A DNA stretch of 64,000 bases from Bin55 sp965116055 (GTDB lineage: Bacteria > Pseudomonadota > Gammaproteobacteria > Pseudomonadales > Azotimanducaceae): assembly GCA_965116055.1 (NCBI GenBank), contig OZ220466.1, positions 2,666,001 through 2,730,000 of the forward strand. The letters are read 5' to 3'. Shown here in pieces: positions 17,321-26,740 of this stretch. The number at the start of each line of letters is the position of its first letter. Position 1 is the stretch's first letter. A model generated the notes under the pieces. The model worked only from the letters and a program-made list of their open reading frames with translations. It ran no database searches and had not been told where the DNA came from. A program made the position numbers and the translations under genes.

Positions 17321-18204
17321 CAACTGAACATTGCTATTCAAGAATAAACCATATATTGCCATGGTTTAGTAATGATGCAAGCTCGCCGTGGTCCAAATAC
17401 GCACATTCATTTAGCCTTCTCAAGTTCTCTCCACTTCAATCTTAACTATCACTTGAGAGTTGAATATATAGGGCATGTCCTTCGCGACCTCTGATCTAAG
17501 TTTATTGCTAAATCACGTTTTCCAATCGGTTACGAACCAATTGATTGAGGTTTCGGTTTTTGAGGAAGTCCAATACTTAAAGGTACCTCTCAAAACCTCC
17601 TAAAATTGATCTGAGAGTTGATTGTACAAAGCGATAGAGTAATAAAATCAATGAGTTGATAAATACCATAATCAGTGGAATTTAGGTTTTGAGAGGTGCC
17701 CTTAAGGTAGGTAGCGTTAGGGTGAACTCAGCTATCTCAACTAGCCGATAGTTGGGTATAAGGATATTTTGTAGGTTTTGAAAAAGCGAAAGAAAAATTG
17801 CTGTAAGTCAGCCAAGTGGTGAGTACGGGATCCTAATCGAGCTTGAAGGTGAGCGCATCACCCTATATGGAGAGCGATCAATGCCATTTATCACTATTTG
17901 AGGCTGTGAGGCTCAACATGGCGGACGACGCGTGGCTTGGTCCGTAAGGGTCCGTTGCCGTTAGAAACGGGGTTAGTCCTAGGCGCAAGCGCACGGCTGT
18001 TAGGTCGTTTTAGTGGTGTTGAAAGGCCGCGAGCCCTGACATCAATGCGTAAATTAGTTTTGCGCATCACATGATCAGAGCTTAAAGTTATGGTTAATGG
18101 CGAACCGATGGCAGACGAACACATGGATGACCTCATCGCAGTATCTATACATCTCCACAGCATACCGAATCTTCTCACCTTTCAATAAAGGATGATGTAG
18201 GAAA
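17321..18204. other. Intergenic accessory region, 884 bp, holding a MITE
   Basis: Starts with a perfect 8-bp hairpin (TAAACCAT/ATGGTTTA, 17345-17368) without a T-tail. The first 550 bp are AT-rich and include the 120-bp MITE at 17581-17700. From about 17820 to 18180 the base composition rises towards that of the following methylase gene. A 94-codon minus-strand frame at 17894-18178 is Arg-rich, has no recognisable domain and is not supported. No controller-protein gene for the restriction system is seen. Confidence 0.6.
17581..17700 (+). mobile_element. MITE, copy A (120 bp, 5-bp target duplication CTTAA)
   Basis: Runs from AGGTACCTCTCAAAACC to GGTTTTGAGAGGTGCC. The ends are inverted repeats of 17 bp with one mismatch. 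CTTAA occurs immediately before (17576-17580) and immediately after (17701-17705), a direct target-site duplication. A copy of equal length in opposite orientation lies at 57762-57881 and differs at only 3 positions. The element encodes no protein, so it must be moved in trans by a transposase not present in this window. Confidence 0.9.
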
Positions 18205-19050
18205 GTGCTGGGTGCAATTGTGACCACCGTTCAAGTCCCGCCGCTCAAAATACAAGGCATCAAGACGAAGGCGATCCCACTCATTCGGGATAACGTCAAT
18301 TGGAACGGATCTGGTCGCTGGATAGAGCCATTCGTCGGTTCCGCCGTCGTTCCTTTCAACATCAACCCCCAACGAGCCCTGCTGGGCGACGCAAACCCCC
18401 ATCTCGTCCGCTTCTATGCGGCGATACAGGTAGGGGAGGTCACCGGTGCGACCGTGCGTGTGTCCCTGGAGCGGGAAGGTGCCCGCCTTCTACGTGACGG
18501 GCAGGATCACTATTACCGCGTGCGAGAGCGGTTCAACGACCGACACGATCCGCACGATTTCCTGTTCCTGAACCGTGCCTGCTTCAACGGCTTGGTGCGC
18601 TTCAACAAGCAAGGGCGCTTCAACACGCCCTTCTGCCGAAAGCCGGAGCGATTCCGTCCTGCCTATATCACGAAGATTTGCAATCAAGTCCAACAGGCTG
18701 CCGATAGCATGGCAAGCAAGACATGGGAGTTTGTCTGCGCTGATTGGGGCGAGATTCTAAGCGAAGCGCGTGAAGGCGATTTCGTCTATTGCGATCCACC
18801 CTACGCGGGACGGTTCACAGACTATTTCAATGCATGGACTAATGAAGACGCCGCAAATTTGGAGGATGGCCTGAAGGCTTTACCGTGCCCGTTCCTGTAT
18901 TCCATGTGGTCGGAGAACAAATATCGGCGGAATGACCGCTTGCATGACGCATTCTCGGATTATGAGATTAGGACCTTCTCCCACTTCTACCATTTGGGAG
19001 CGACTGAAGACCTACGGAATGGTATGACAGAAGCATTAATCGTCGGATGA
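18205..19050 (+). CDS. Adenine-specific DNA methyltransferase, M.EcoRV-like (GATATC)
   Basis: 281 residues, D12-class (Dam-like) N6-adenine methyltransferase. Motif I EPFVGSAVV (41-49) binds AdoMet, motif IV is DPPY (197-200), and FLNRACFNGLVRFN plus AYITKICNQV are the family's conserved central segments. From memory the whole protein follows M.EcoRV closely (for example QGIKTK near the start, FLFLNR, ALI at the end), and the following gene is an EcoRV-type endonuclease, so the expected target is GATATC. Start codon is GTG at 18205 (AGGA only 2 bases away) or GTG at 18220; no ATG is available. The stop overlaps the next gene by ATGA. Confidence 0.9.
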   Translation: MLGAIVTTVQVPPLKIQGIKTKAIPLIRDNVNWNGSGRWIEPFVGSAVVPFNINPQRALLGDANPHLVRFYAAIQVGEVTGATVRVSLEREGARLLRDGQDHYYRVRERFNDRHDPHDFLFLNRACFNGLVRFNKQGRFNTPFCRKPERFRPAYITKICNQVQQAADSMASKTWEFVCADWGEILSEAREGDFVYCDPPYAGRFTDYFNAWTNEDAANLEDGLKALPCPFLYSMWSENKYRRNDRLHDAFSDYEIRTFSHFYHLGATEDLRNGMTEALIVG

Positions 19051-19767
19051 AGGACTTCATCCTGAAGGCGCTTGCAGAAGTCCAGAACAGCTACTCCTAT
19101 GCGGGGTCGTGGATCGCAGGGCGCGCGTTTACCCGTTAGGTTCCGATACGAAGGTGATTAGCGCTCTATTCGAAATAGTAGCGCGTCAAGCGGTGGTATC
19201 CTATGCCGACAGTGTAGGCATGCAGTTAGTCGAACCGACGAAGCAGAACCACTACCCGGACTTTACCTTGATGCGCGACGAGGGAGATCAGGAGAAAATC
19301 GCCCTTGATGTGAAAACGACCTATCGGCAGGGAAGGCAGTCCCGCTTCGGCTACACCTTGGGAGCTATACCAGCTATATCCGTCCTGAGACGGAGAGCAA
19401 GAACATCGTCTTCCCCTATAGTCAATACGGCCAGCAGTGGATTATTGGATTCGTTTACAAGAGAGCCGAGGAAAAACGGGATACAAGCGGTCGGATTTAT
19501 TCGTTCGATACATTACGGCAAATCCCCATCCCCTTTGACGATGTTGAAGTCTTCATGCAGGAAAAATGGCGGATTGCGGGAGATAGGGCTGGAAGCGGTA
19601 ATACTGCTAATGTCGGGAGCATATACGGGACCATAGACGATTTCAGCTTCGGAAAAGGTGTCTTTAATTCCGAAGAAGAGTTCCTTGAATACTGGCGCGG
19701 CTATAAGCGGACTAACCAAGAGCGTCAATCGTCGTATTCAAATATCCACGAGTTCCGCAACGGCTAG
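19047..19767 (+). pseudogene. EcoRV-type restriction endonuclease broken by two frameshifts
   Basis: Joined across frames it is about 239 codons; EcoRV has 245. It starts at the ATG overlapping the methylase stop (MKDFILKALAEVQNSYSYAG). After about 25 codons a GCGCGCG tract at 19121-19127 holds one extra CG, moving the frame so that VYPLGSDTKVISALFE is read in another phase. That segment keeps the active site: NHYPDFTL (Asp, EcoRV D74) and IALDVKTTY (EcoRV D90, K92). Near 19363 one G is missing from GGGAGGC, where EcoRV has TLGGYTSF; the third phase then continues with NIVFPYSQY, WIIGFVY, FMQEKWRIAGDRAGSGNT and YWRGYKRT to the stop. Each lesion alone kills the enzyme unless the assembly is wrong at both sites. 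Confidence 0.92.
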
Positions 19768-19855
19768 AAATGTGTATATCTTCTTTAAAAGCAAAAGCGA
19801 GAGTGAGTTTTTCGCTGGGTAATATCTACACTTTCAAATTCCCGAGACTGAGCAG

Positions 19856-20659
19856 GTGGGAACCGAGTATCAAGATATCGAAGTAACACGAGATGGTTTT
19901 GTTGCAATCGTTGAAATTCAACGACCGCCCCACAACTTCTTCGACGTACTGCTGATCAATCAGATCGCCGACGCGTTTAACGTGTTGGATGCCGACAGCC
20001 AATGTCGAGCCATCGTCCTAGCCTCACAAGGCAAGTCATTTTGTGCGGGGGCGAATTTCGGCAGTGGTACGGAACAAAGCTCAGGGGACGAAGAGTTTAC
20101 GGAGGCTGGCTTTCGCAACCGCACTGGTTCGCTCTACGAAGAGGGTGTTCGTTTATTTCGTGCAAAGAAACCTCTCATCGCCGCGGTTCAAGGGGCTGCC
20201 ATCGGTGGCGGGTTCGGGTTATCGTTAGTCGCCGATTTCCGGATCGCAGCGCCTGAAGCTAGATTTGCCGCGAACTTCGTCAAACTTGGCATCCATCCGG
20301 GATTTGGGCTCACGGTGACATTGCCGAATTTGGTCGGTCAACAATTTGCGAATCTCATGTTTTTCACCGGTCGGCGCATCAAAGGCGAAGAAGCCTTAGT
20401 CCATGGCTTAGTCGACGAGATTGTGCCGCTAGCGGAAGTCCGCGAACGCGCAATTGAACTTGCAAGGGAAATTGCTGAAAACGCGCCGCTCGCCGTTGCT
20501 TCAACGCGCGCAACAGTTCGCCAAGGGCTCGCTGATCGTATTAAGACAGCAACCGATCACGAATTGAAAGAACAACAGTGGTTACGCGAGACCGCGGATG
20601 CTGCGGAAGGAATCCGTGCGGTAGCTGAGCGTCGGGTCGGGCGTTTCAGCGGTCAATAG
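19856..20659 (+). CDS. Enoyl-CoA hydratase/isomerase-family protein lacking the usual catalytic glutamates
   Basis: 267 residues, crotonase fold. CoA/oxyanion segments are clear: IVLASQGKSFCAGANFG and AAVQGAAIGGGFGLSLVADFRIA. Where hydratases have the PE motif the sequence reads AANFVKLGIHPGFG, and where the second glutamate (MEM) sits it reads NLMFFTG. Both hydratase glutamates (rat E144, E164) therefore seem absent, so a plain hydratase reaction is unlikely; isomerase, hydrolase or decarboxylase chemistry fits better. Start is a GTG at 19856 with a weak ribosome-binding site. First gene of an operon with the LLM oxidoreductase (19 bp gap) and an SDR. Confidence 0.88.
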   Translation: MGTEYQDIEVTRDGFVAIVEIQRPPHNFFDVLLINQIADAFNVLDADSQCRAIVLASQGKSFCAGANFGSGTEQSSGDEEFTEAGFRNRTGSLYEEGVRLFRAKKPLIAAVQGAAIGGGFGLSLVADFRIAAPEARFAANFVKLGIHPGFGLTVTLPNLVGQQFANLMFFTGRRIKGEEALVHGLVDEIVPLAEVRERAIELAREIAENAPLAVASTRATVRQGLADRIKTATDHELKEQQWLRETADAAEGIRAVAERRVGRFSGQ

Positions 20660-20678
20660 ACAATCAAGTCGTTCAACA

Positions 20679-21566
20679 ATGATGAATTTAGGTAATCTCG
20701 GTGTCTGGTATTTCACCGATGGCATGACCGCGACCGAGGCTGCGGCGTGCGCGAAACGAATTGAGGATCTTGGCTATGCTGCCCTGTGGATTCCTGAAAC
20801 CGTCGGTAGGAATCCTTTCGTACATGCATCATGGTTATTAGCCAACACGAATACCTTGGTGGTCGCTACCGGCATTGCGAACATCTATCACCGTGAGCCA
20901 GGGGTAACTCTTGCAGCGCAACATACCCTCGCTGAACAAAGCGGCGACCGGTTTCTGCTTGGCTTGGGTGTCTCGCACAAACCGCTCGTCGAAGGCGTCC
21001 GCGGATTGACCTACGGCAAACCGGTCGCAACAATGCGCACGTACTTGCAAAACATGAAGGCTTCACCTTACTCGGCGCCGCGCTCTTCAACGCCGCCGAA
21101 GACAGTCATTGCCTCATTGGGGCCCAAGATGCTGGAACTCGCGGCAACCGAGGTAGACGGCGCCCATCCATACTTCACCTCACCGGTGCACACCAAAATG
21201 GCCCGAGAAATCATGGGCCCGAACGCGTGGCTTTGCGTCGAACAAAAAATCGTCCTAGACATGGATCCGAATCGGGCGCGGTCTGCAGCGCGACGAGCGG
21301 CAGCGATGTATCGAACATTGCCTAACTATCGAAATAACTGGTTGCGAATGGGTTTCACCAAAGCCGATATTGATGGTGACGGAAGCGATGAATTTATTGA
21401 TGCGACGTTTGCCTGGGGCAGCATTGATGCGATCAATGCGCGCATTGAAGAGCACCTCGCAGCTGGCGCAAACCATGTATGCGTGCAACCAATTCGCTCC
21501 GACGGCAACATCCAGCAACCCGATTGGGATGCACTCGAAAAATTAGCGCGATTAAGAGCTCCATGA
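20679..21566 (+). CDS. LLM-class (luciferase-like) F420- or flavin-dependent oxidoreductase
   Basis: 295 residues. Pattern of the bacterial luciferase-like TIM barrel: EDLGYAALWIPET, a NIYHREPGVTLAAQHTLAE helix, GDRFLLGLGVSH and the C-terminal ANHVCVQPIRSDG. It most resembles the subgroup annotated as probable F420-dependent oxidoreductases in mycobacteria, but homologues exist in proteobacteria, some of which make F420 and some of which use FMN. A flavin reductase gene lies at 22241 on the opposite strand, which makes a two-component FMNH2-dependent enzyme a reasonable alternative. The stop overlaps the next start (ATGA). Confidence 0.88.
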   Translation: MMNLGNLGVWYFTDGMTATEAAACAKRIEDLGYAALWIPETVGRNPFVHASWLLANTNTLVVATGIANIYHREPGVTLAAQHTLAEQSGDRFLLGLGVSHKPLVEGVRGLTYGKPVATMRTYLQNMKASPYSAPRSSTPPKTVIASLGPKMLELAATEVDGAHPYFTSPVHTKMAREIMGPNAWLCVEQKIVLDMDPNRARSAARRAAAMYRTLPNYRNNWLRMGFTKADIDGDGSDEFIDATFAWGSIDAINARIEEHLAAGANHVCVQPIRSDGNIQQPDWDALEKLARLRAP

Positions 21567-22231
21567 ACCGATTCGAAGGCTTGCAAGTCACAGTAACCGG
21601 CGCCGCAGGCGCATTAGGCATGGCAGTAGCCAAGGCATTTCAAGCTGAGGGGGCATCTGTGAGTGGTATTGATGTTGTCGAGGCCAACACACCTTTTCCG
21701 TTGTACCAAGCCGATCTCATTGATCCCGCAGAAGCTCGTCGAGTGGTAGCCGAAATCGGTCATATAGATGTGTTATCAAATATTGCCGGCGGATTTACGA
21801 TGGGTGACACCGTGGTTACGACAAGCGACAAAACCTGGGACTTCATGTACGACATCAACGCGCGAACTGTTTTCAATATGGTGCGGGCCGTCGTGCCACA
21901 AATGGAAAAACGGCAGCGAGGAAAGATCGTCAACATAGGAGCTCGCAACGCATTGAGCGGAATCGGAAACATGGCCGCGTATTCAGCATCAAAGAGCGTG
22001 GTCATTCGACTTACAGAAAGTCTTGCCGAGGAACTTAAAACTAAACACGTTAACGTAAATTGCATCCTTCCTAGCATCATTGACACGCCTCGCAATCGTG
22101 CCGATATGCCTGGCGCGGACTTTGCGGCGTGGGTTACGCCGGAAGCGATGGCAAGAGTTGTCTTATTTCTGGCGTCAACCGAAGCTGACCCCATCCACGG
22201 CGCTGCGTTACCGGTGACCGGATTGGCTTAG
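21563..22231 (+). CDS. SDR-family oxidoreductase
   Basis: 222 residues from the ATG at 21563, which overlaps the upstream stop by 4 bases; an in-frame upstream ATG at 21479 would put 28 non-family residues ahead of the fold and is rejected. VTVTGAAGALGMAVAKAF is the nucleotide-binding motif, and NIAGG replaces the usual NNAG. YSASKSVV keeps the catalytic Tyr and Lys, but the preceding strand reads KIVNIGARNALSG, so the usual catalytic Ser position is occupied by Gly/Ala. The protein is slightly short and ends in GAALPVTGLA, the SDR C-terminal strand. Third gene of the crotonase-LLM operon. Confidence 0.9.
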   Translation: MNRFEGLQVTVTGAAGALGMAVAKAFQAEGASVSGIDVVEANTPFPLYQADLIDPAEARRVVAEIGHIDVLSNIAGGFTMGDTVVTTSDKTWDFMYDINARTVFNMVRAVVPQMEKRQRGKIVNIGARNALSGIGNMAAYSASKSVVIRLTESLAEELKTKHVNVNCILPSIIDTPRNRADMPGADFAAWVTPEAMARVVLFLASTEADPIHGAALPVTGLA

Positions 22232-22240
22232 ACAAACCTT

Positions 22241-22729
22241 TTAAGGCGTCGCTGGCGTGAAGTGCCCATACACGCCTTGATAAAACAATAACGGACTTAG
22301 TTCGGGTCGTTCGACTTTCAATCCAAGTACCGCGCCCACGACAATGGTGTGATCACCGGCCTCGTGCTCAGCATGCAAGCGACAATCAATGGTCGCAAGC
22401 ACACCATCTAAAACGGGTGTCGCGGATACTTCATGCGGATGCCATGCAATATCGGCTGTCTTACCCACAACCGCGAAGGCATCGCTAATCTCGCTTTGAT
22501 TTTCGGCGAGTACATTGATGCAAAACTTGCCGATTCGTCGAATCCTCGGCCAGCTCGTACTGGTCTTCTGAGGACAGAACAATATCAACGGCGGTTCAAG
22601 CGACAGCGACACAAACGACTGTGCAGAAAACCCTACTAGCTCGCCATCGTCATTACCGGCAATCGTAACCACACCGGTCGCAAAGTGACTGACTACATGA
22701 CGAAATTCCGTTACGTTAAAGGACGACAA
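22241..22729 (-). CDS. Flavin reductase-like FMN-binding split-barrel protein
   Basis: 162 residues, HpaC/ActVB-type. FRHVVSHFATGVVTIAGND at the start, VGFSAQSFVSLSLEPPLILFCPQ (flavin-phosphate binding, the TAxSFxSVSLxPP pattern) and AGDHTIVVGAVLGL with LLFYQGVYGHF at the end are typical. Supplies reduced flavin to a partner oxygenase. It is convergent with the LLM/SDR operon (9 bp between stops), so it is transcribed separately, but a functional link to the LLM enzyme is plausible. Confidence 0.93.
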   Translation of the reverse strand: MSSFNVTEFRHVVSHFATGVVTIAGNDDGELVGFSAQSFVSLSLEPPLILFCPQKTSTSWPRIRRIGKFCINVLAENQSEISDAFAVVGKTADIAWHPHEVSATPVLDGVLATIDCRLHAEHEAGDHTIVVGAVLGLKVERPELSPLLFYQGVYGHFTPATP

Positions 22730-22801
22730 GAGACTTTAGCTCCTACTAAGTAGGTCAATTTAAGCGTTGGCTATTCTGATGATCGGAAAGCGCTAATGGA
22801 T

Positions 22802-24277
22802 TTACACGTGTTCCACGTATGGGTAGAGATCGAACAGAGACTCGGATAGACCATTGCTTTGCACAACGCGGCAATGTTCTCGACCGAGCATGCGCGGTTC
22901 GTTGGCGCCACACGAGTGAGCGATGATCGCGAGTTCCCTACGCATGCTCATGGCATACCGGTACACGCGATCTGCCTTATCAATCGGATCTAGCCCCCTT
23001 TGTAAACGTTTTTTATGCGTCGTAATACCGGTAGGGCATGTGTTCTTGTTGCATTGCAACGCTTGAATACAACCGAGTGCAAACATAAAACCTCGAGCGC
23101 TCACGACGAAATCCGCGCCTGCGCACACAGCCCACGCAACGCCCGTAGGCGTGATCATCTTGCCGCTCGCAATGATCCGCACACGATCGCGTAAACCATA
23201 TTTTGCCAATATGTCTACGACACGCGGCAGGCTTTCTCGAATTGGAATACCCACATTGTCGATCAGGCTCATAGGCGCCGCACCGGTACCGCCGTCCGCA
23301 CTATCGATGGTAATGAAATCAGGCGCTGATGCTTCGCCACGAGCGAGAATGAGTTGGCAGAATTCCTCTAACCAGTCATACGACCCGATGACCGTTTTGA
23401 ATCCTGTGGGTTTGCGCACGATCGACCGAATTCGATTAATAAAGTCCAACAAATCTGTCACGGAATTGATTTCGATGTGCCGATTTGGGGAAATGGAAGC
23501 TTGACCGACTGGGATGCCGCGTACGGCTGCAACTTCTTCCGTGACCTTGACAGCAGGCAGAATGCCGCCCTTACCGGGTTTGGCGCCTTGCGATATTTTG
23601 ATTTCAAACATCCGTACCTGTTCATGGGCCGCGATGTCCTTTAATAGATCCTCGTGCAGATGACCGCTTTCGTTGCGTACACCATATTTCGCCGTACCGA
23701 TCTGAAACACGATATCGCAACCTGCTTCAAGATGTTCGTCCGACAATCCTCCTTCACCGGTATTAAGCCAAATGCCTGCGCGCTTTGCGCCGTTGGTTAA
23801 TGCTTTTAACGCAGGCGTTGAAATCGCACCGAAACTCATGCCTGAAATATTGAAGATATACCGATGCAGGTACGGGAGATCCGTATACGGTCCAATGATT
23901 AACGGTGTTATTTCTCTTTTTTCTTCCTCTAAAGTTGGAAACATCGTGTTTGCGAAAATCATCGTGCCAACTGGTCGAAGATCGCGCGTGGAACCGAACG
24001 CAGTGGTGTTGTCACTGTCTTTAGCCGCGCGATAAACCCAGGATCGTTCGGCGCGATTGAAAGGCAGCTCTTCACGATCCATGGCAAAGAAGTACTGGCG
24101 GAAGAACTCACCTAACGCCTCAAATAGATAGCGAAATCGACCGATAACAGGGTAGTTGCGTCGAATAGCATGCTTAGTCTGAAAGCGGTCGACGAAGTAC
24201 ACGACAACGACAACCAATGCACCGATACCCAATATCAAGATAAATGCTTGAACCAGGATATCAAGTATTGAGATCAC
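22802..24277 (-). CDS. Membrane-anchored FMN-binding glutamate synthase-family protein
   Basis: 491 residues. One N-terminal transmembrane helix (LVQAFILILGIGALVVVVVY) anchors a GltB2/GltS-type barrel. NISGMSFGAIST (FMN phosphate), GAKRAGIWLNTGEGG, KISQGAKPGKGGILPA (2-oxoglutarate loop), DFITIDSADGGTGAAP and the cluster cysteines CIQALQCNKNTCPTG are all visible. It has no glutamine amidotransferase domain. Such stand-alone proteins are common in proteobacteria and their physiological reaction is unclear; some act in methylamine/glutamate metabolism. Appears monocistronic, divergent from the DUF5916 gene. Confidence 0.92.
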   Translation of the reverse strand: MISILDILVQAFILILGIGALVVVVVYFVDRFQTKHAIRRNYPVIGRFRYLFEALGEFFRQYFFAMDREELPFNRAERSWVYRAAKDSDNTTAFGSTRDLRPVGTMIFANTMFPTLEEEKREITPLIIGPYTDLPYLHRYIFNISGMSFGAISTPALKALTNGAKRAGIWLNTGEGGLSDEHLEAGCDIVFQIGTAKYGVRNESGHLHEDLLKDIAAHEQVRMFEIKISQGAKPGKGGILPAVKVTEEVAAVRGIPVGQASISPNRHIEINSVTDLLDFINRIRSIVRKPTGFKTVIGSYDWLEEFCQLILARGEASAPDFITIDSADGGTGAAPMSLIDNVGIPIRESLPRVVDILAKYGLRDRVRIIASGKMITPTGVAWAVCAGADFVVSARGFMFALGCIQALQCNKNTCPTGITTHKKRLQRGLDPIDKADRVYRYAMSMRRELAIIAHSCGANEPRMLGREHCRVVQSNGLSESLFDLYPYVEHV

Positions 24278-24505
24278 GCTATTTCACCCTACATGTTATG
24301 TAACTAGTCAGGTAGACATGCAATCACCATTCATGTCAAACGAACACACAAACAATTGAGCAGCTCGTTATTTTCTGACCAACACCTTAGGCGAATGGTA
24401 AATCCTCGCTGCGATTCTTGGGTCTCACACTAGTCCCTGACATTCACTAATCTATCAAACGCTCGGCTATACCTCTAAGATTGCATGTTCAGTCGCTAAG
24501 CATAT

Positions 24506-26740
24506 ATGTCACGGATTATGTTGATGCCTGCTGTGCGGCTATCGCCGTTCGATCACACTGATGCAGGACTGCGCAAACAAGCTACAAAATCCAATCTGAT
24601 GAACAGCATCCATTCATTACCTCTAATGCTTGGGCTAGTCGTTTACGCGATCGTGAGCACTACCCCGGCTCTCGCTCAAGACTCACCCAAGCCAAGCGCC
24701 AAGGCCGTTTATCTAACGACAGTACCGGTATTGGACGGTGTCGTTGACGGGGACCCAGCATGGCGCGATGTTGATCCTTTGTCCTCGTTCCAGCAACACA
24801 TGCCAAACCAAGGCGTACCGGCCACACTGCATACAGAAGTTCGTCTAGGCTATACCGACGACGCTCTACATGTGTCGTTCATAGCCTATGAAGACGACAT
24901 CAACGATATGAATATTTCGAGCAATGGTTGGCAATCCGACTCAGTAATGATGGTGATTGACCCTCATCGCAGCGGCTTATCCGGATTTGCATTCGCAACG
25001 AATCAAACCGGGGTGGAATGGGACGCCTCAACATTTAACGGCAACTCGAACTGGAATTGGTCAACTGTTTGGGAGGTCAAAGCCAAAATCAACGAGGAGC
25101 ACTGGAGCGTCGAAATGGTGATTCCTTTTACATCGCTCCAGTACCCACGCGGGGATGTCCAATCCTGGGGATTTAACTTCGAACGCTATGTGAAGGGTCG
25201 GAACGAATTGTCTCATTGGGCGCCTATTCCACGTCAGTTCAGCGTCTTGCGGCTCGCACTCGCTGGCACCATTGAAAACATCCGACCTCCGCCATCAAAG
25301 CGAAACGTCAAGTTCAACCCCTATTTGATTACCGCGCAAGGTGAAGGCCGCGATGCCCATCTCGTTGATCGCACAGACTATGGATTCGACATCCTGTACT
25401 CGTTGACTCCAACCTTGAATCTCACGGCAACTGTTAACACAGATTTCGCACAAGTTGAGTCCGATCGGTTACAAATCAACACAGGCCGATTTAGCTTGTT
25501 TTTCCCCGAAACCCGGCCGTTTTTCCTAGAAAACGAGCAGCTATTCAATGTCGGTGTACCTGGTGAAACGCTCGTGTTTCACAGCCGCCGTATCGGTATC
25601 GGGAAGAGCGGCTCTCGGTTACCAATGGACGGCGGCATCAAACTCGCAGGATACTTAGGCAGTCAGAGCGAAATCGGTTTGATGTCCCTACGCGTAGATA
25701 GCGAAGCGGGAGAAGAACACGAGATATTCAACGTCGCTCGTTATAGCCGCACGTTACCCAATCGCTCGAAGTTCGGCTTGCTTGCGACACATCGAGATTC
25801 TCAAACGCATCAATCTCATGCAATTGCAACGGATCTACAGTGGGGCATCGGCGAACATGGCGAAATCCGCTCGTTTATAGCTCTGTCGGATTCAAACGAC
25901 GACATCAAACGCGACGACGAATACACCTACGCACTGTATGCAAACTACAACACACCCGATTGGCAGTCGAGCGCGAGCTATCACGAAGTCGGAGCCGGAT
26001 TCAACCCAAGCATCGGGTTCGTGCAACGACCAAACTCGCGCAAGATTCATTTATTTGGGCAGCGCTCGCTCAAGATGAACGGGAAGTGGGGATTACACGA
26101 GTGGAAGCCCCATGCAAATTACACGGCGTATTGGGATTTTGACGGATATAAAGAAAGCAGTTATCTCCACGTTGACAGTTGGTTCATATGGAAGAGCGGC
26201 GCGGATATTTGGACTGCTCTTAACTTCTCCGAAGAAGGCGTTCGTAACCCCTTTTACATCGCTGGCGAACAGGTGCTGGTCGGTGAATACAAAGCAACTG
26301 AACTAAGCATCGGTACCAATTCGCCGCAAGATCGTGCATGGGGAATCGGTGGCGTCGTCAACATCGGCGGCTTCTATCAAGGCGACCGAATCGGTAGCGG
26401 TATTTGGTCGAATTACACTGTCAACAAGCATCTTAACTTTTCATTGAATTACAACTTCAATCGGGTTGACTTTCCTAATCTGGATGCGCCGTTCGATTTT
26501 TCGTTAGCCAGTATCAGCATCTATACAGCATTTACACCAAAGATCACGCTGGCTAGTCTTCTTCAATACAACGATGCAAACGACATACTTTCCGCCAATT
26601 TACGCTTCGCCTGGCTACGCTCGGCAAGTACAGGCTTGTATCTGGTATACAACGAGATTGACGATCGCAGTTCTGAGGAGGCAAGCCCACGGCGTTCGAT
26701 CGTGCTGAAATACAGTCACATGTTCGATATGAACTTGTAA
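24506..26740 (+). CDS. DUF5916 outer-membrane protein with N-terminal CBM9-like domain
   Basis: 744 residues if begun at 24506; the signal peptide MNSIHSLPLMLGL...TTPALAQ starts at an internal ATG at 24599, which is the more natural start. Residues about 50-225 match a family 9 carbohydrate-binding fold (VLDGVVDGDPAWRDVDPL, DDALHVSFIAYEDD, VEMVIPFTSLQYP). The rest is DUF5916: FNFERYVKGRNELSHWAPIP, NTDFAQVESDR, INTGRFSLFFPETRPFFLEN, then about 20 amphipathic strands closing with SIVLKYSHMFDMNL. Members are thought to be outer-membrane beta barrels of unknown transport or enzymatic role. Stands alone between two minus-strand genes. Confidence 0.9.
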   Translation: MSRIMLMPAVRLSPFDHTDAGLRKQATKSNLMNSIHSLPLMLGLVVYAIVSTTPALAQDSPKPSAKAVYLTTVPVLDGVVDGDPAWRDVDPLSSFQQHMPNQGVPATLHTEVRLGYTDDALHVSFIAYEDDINDMNISSNGWQSDSVMMVIDPHRSGLSGFAFATNQTGVEWDASTFNGNSNWNWSTVWEVKAKINEEHWSVEMVIPFTSLQYPRGDVQSWGFNFERYVKGRNELSHWAPIPRQFSVLRLALAGTIENIRPPPSKRNVKFNPYLITAQGEGRDAHLVDRTDYGFDILYSLTPTLNLTATVNTDFAQVESDRLQINTGRFSLFFPETRPFFLENEQLFNVGVPGETLVFHSRRIGIGKSGSRLPMDGGIKLAGYLGSQSEIGLMSLRVDSEAGEEHEIFNVARYSRTLPNRSKFGLLATHRDSQTHQSHAIATDLQWGIGEHGEIRSFIALSDSNDDIKRDDEYTYALYANYNTPDWQSSASYHEVGAGFNPSIGFVQRPNSRKIHLFGQRSLKMNGKWGLHEWKPHANYTAYWDFDGYKESSYLHVDSWFIWKSGADIWTALNFSEEGVRNPFYIAGEQVLVGEYKATELSIGTNSPQDRAWGIGGVVNIGGFYQGDRIGSGIWSNYTVNKHLNFSLNYNFNRVDFPNLDAPFDFSLASISIYTAFTPKITLASLLQYNDANDILSANLRFAWLRSASTGLYLVYNEIDDRSSEEASPRRSIVLKYSHMFDMNL

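Noticed and set aside
17894..18178. 94-codon minus-strand frame as a restriction controller gene
   Set aside because: No helix-turn-helix or any family feature; Arg/Ser-rich chance frame.
21479..21562. Upstream start for the third SDR of the LLM operon
   Set aside because: The extra 28 residues are the LLM gene read in another phase; the ATGA overlap at 21563 is the natural start.
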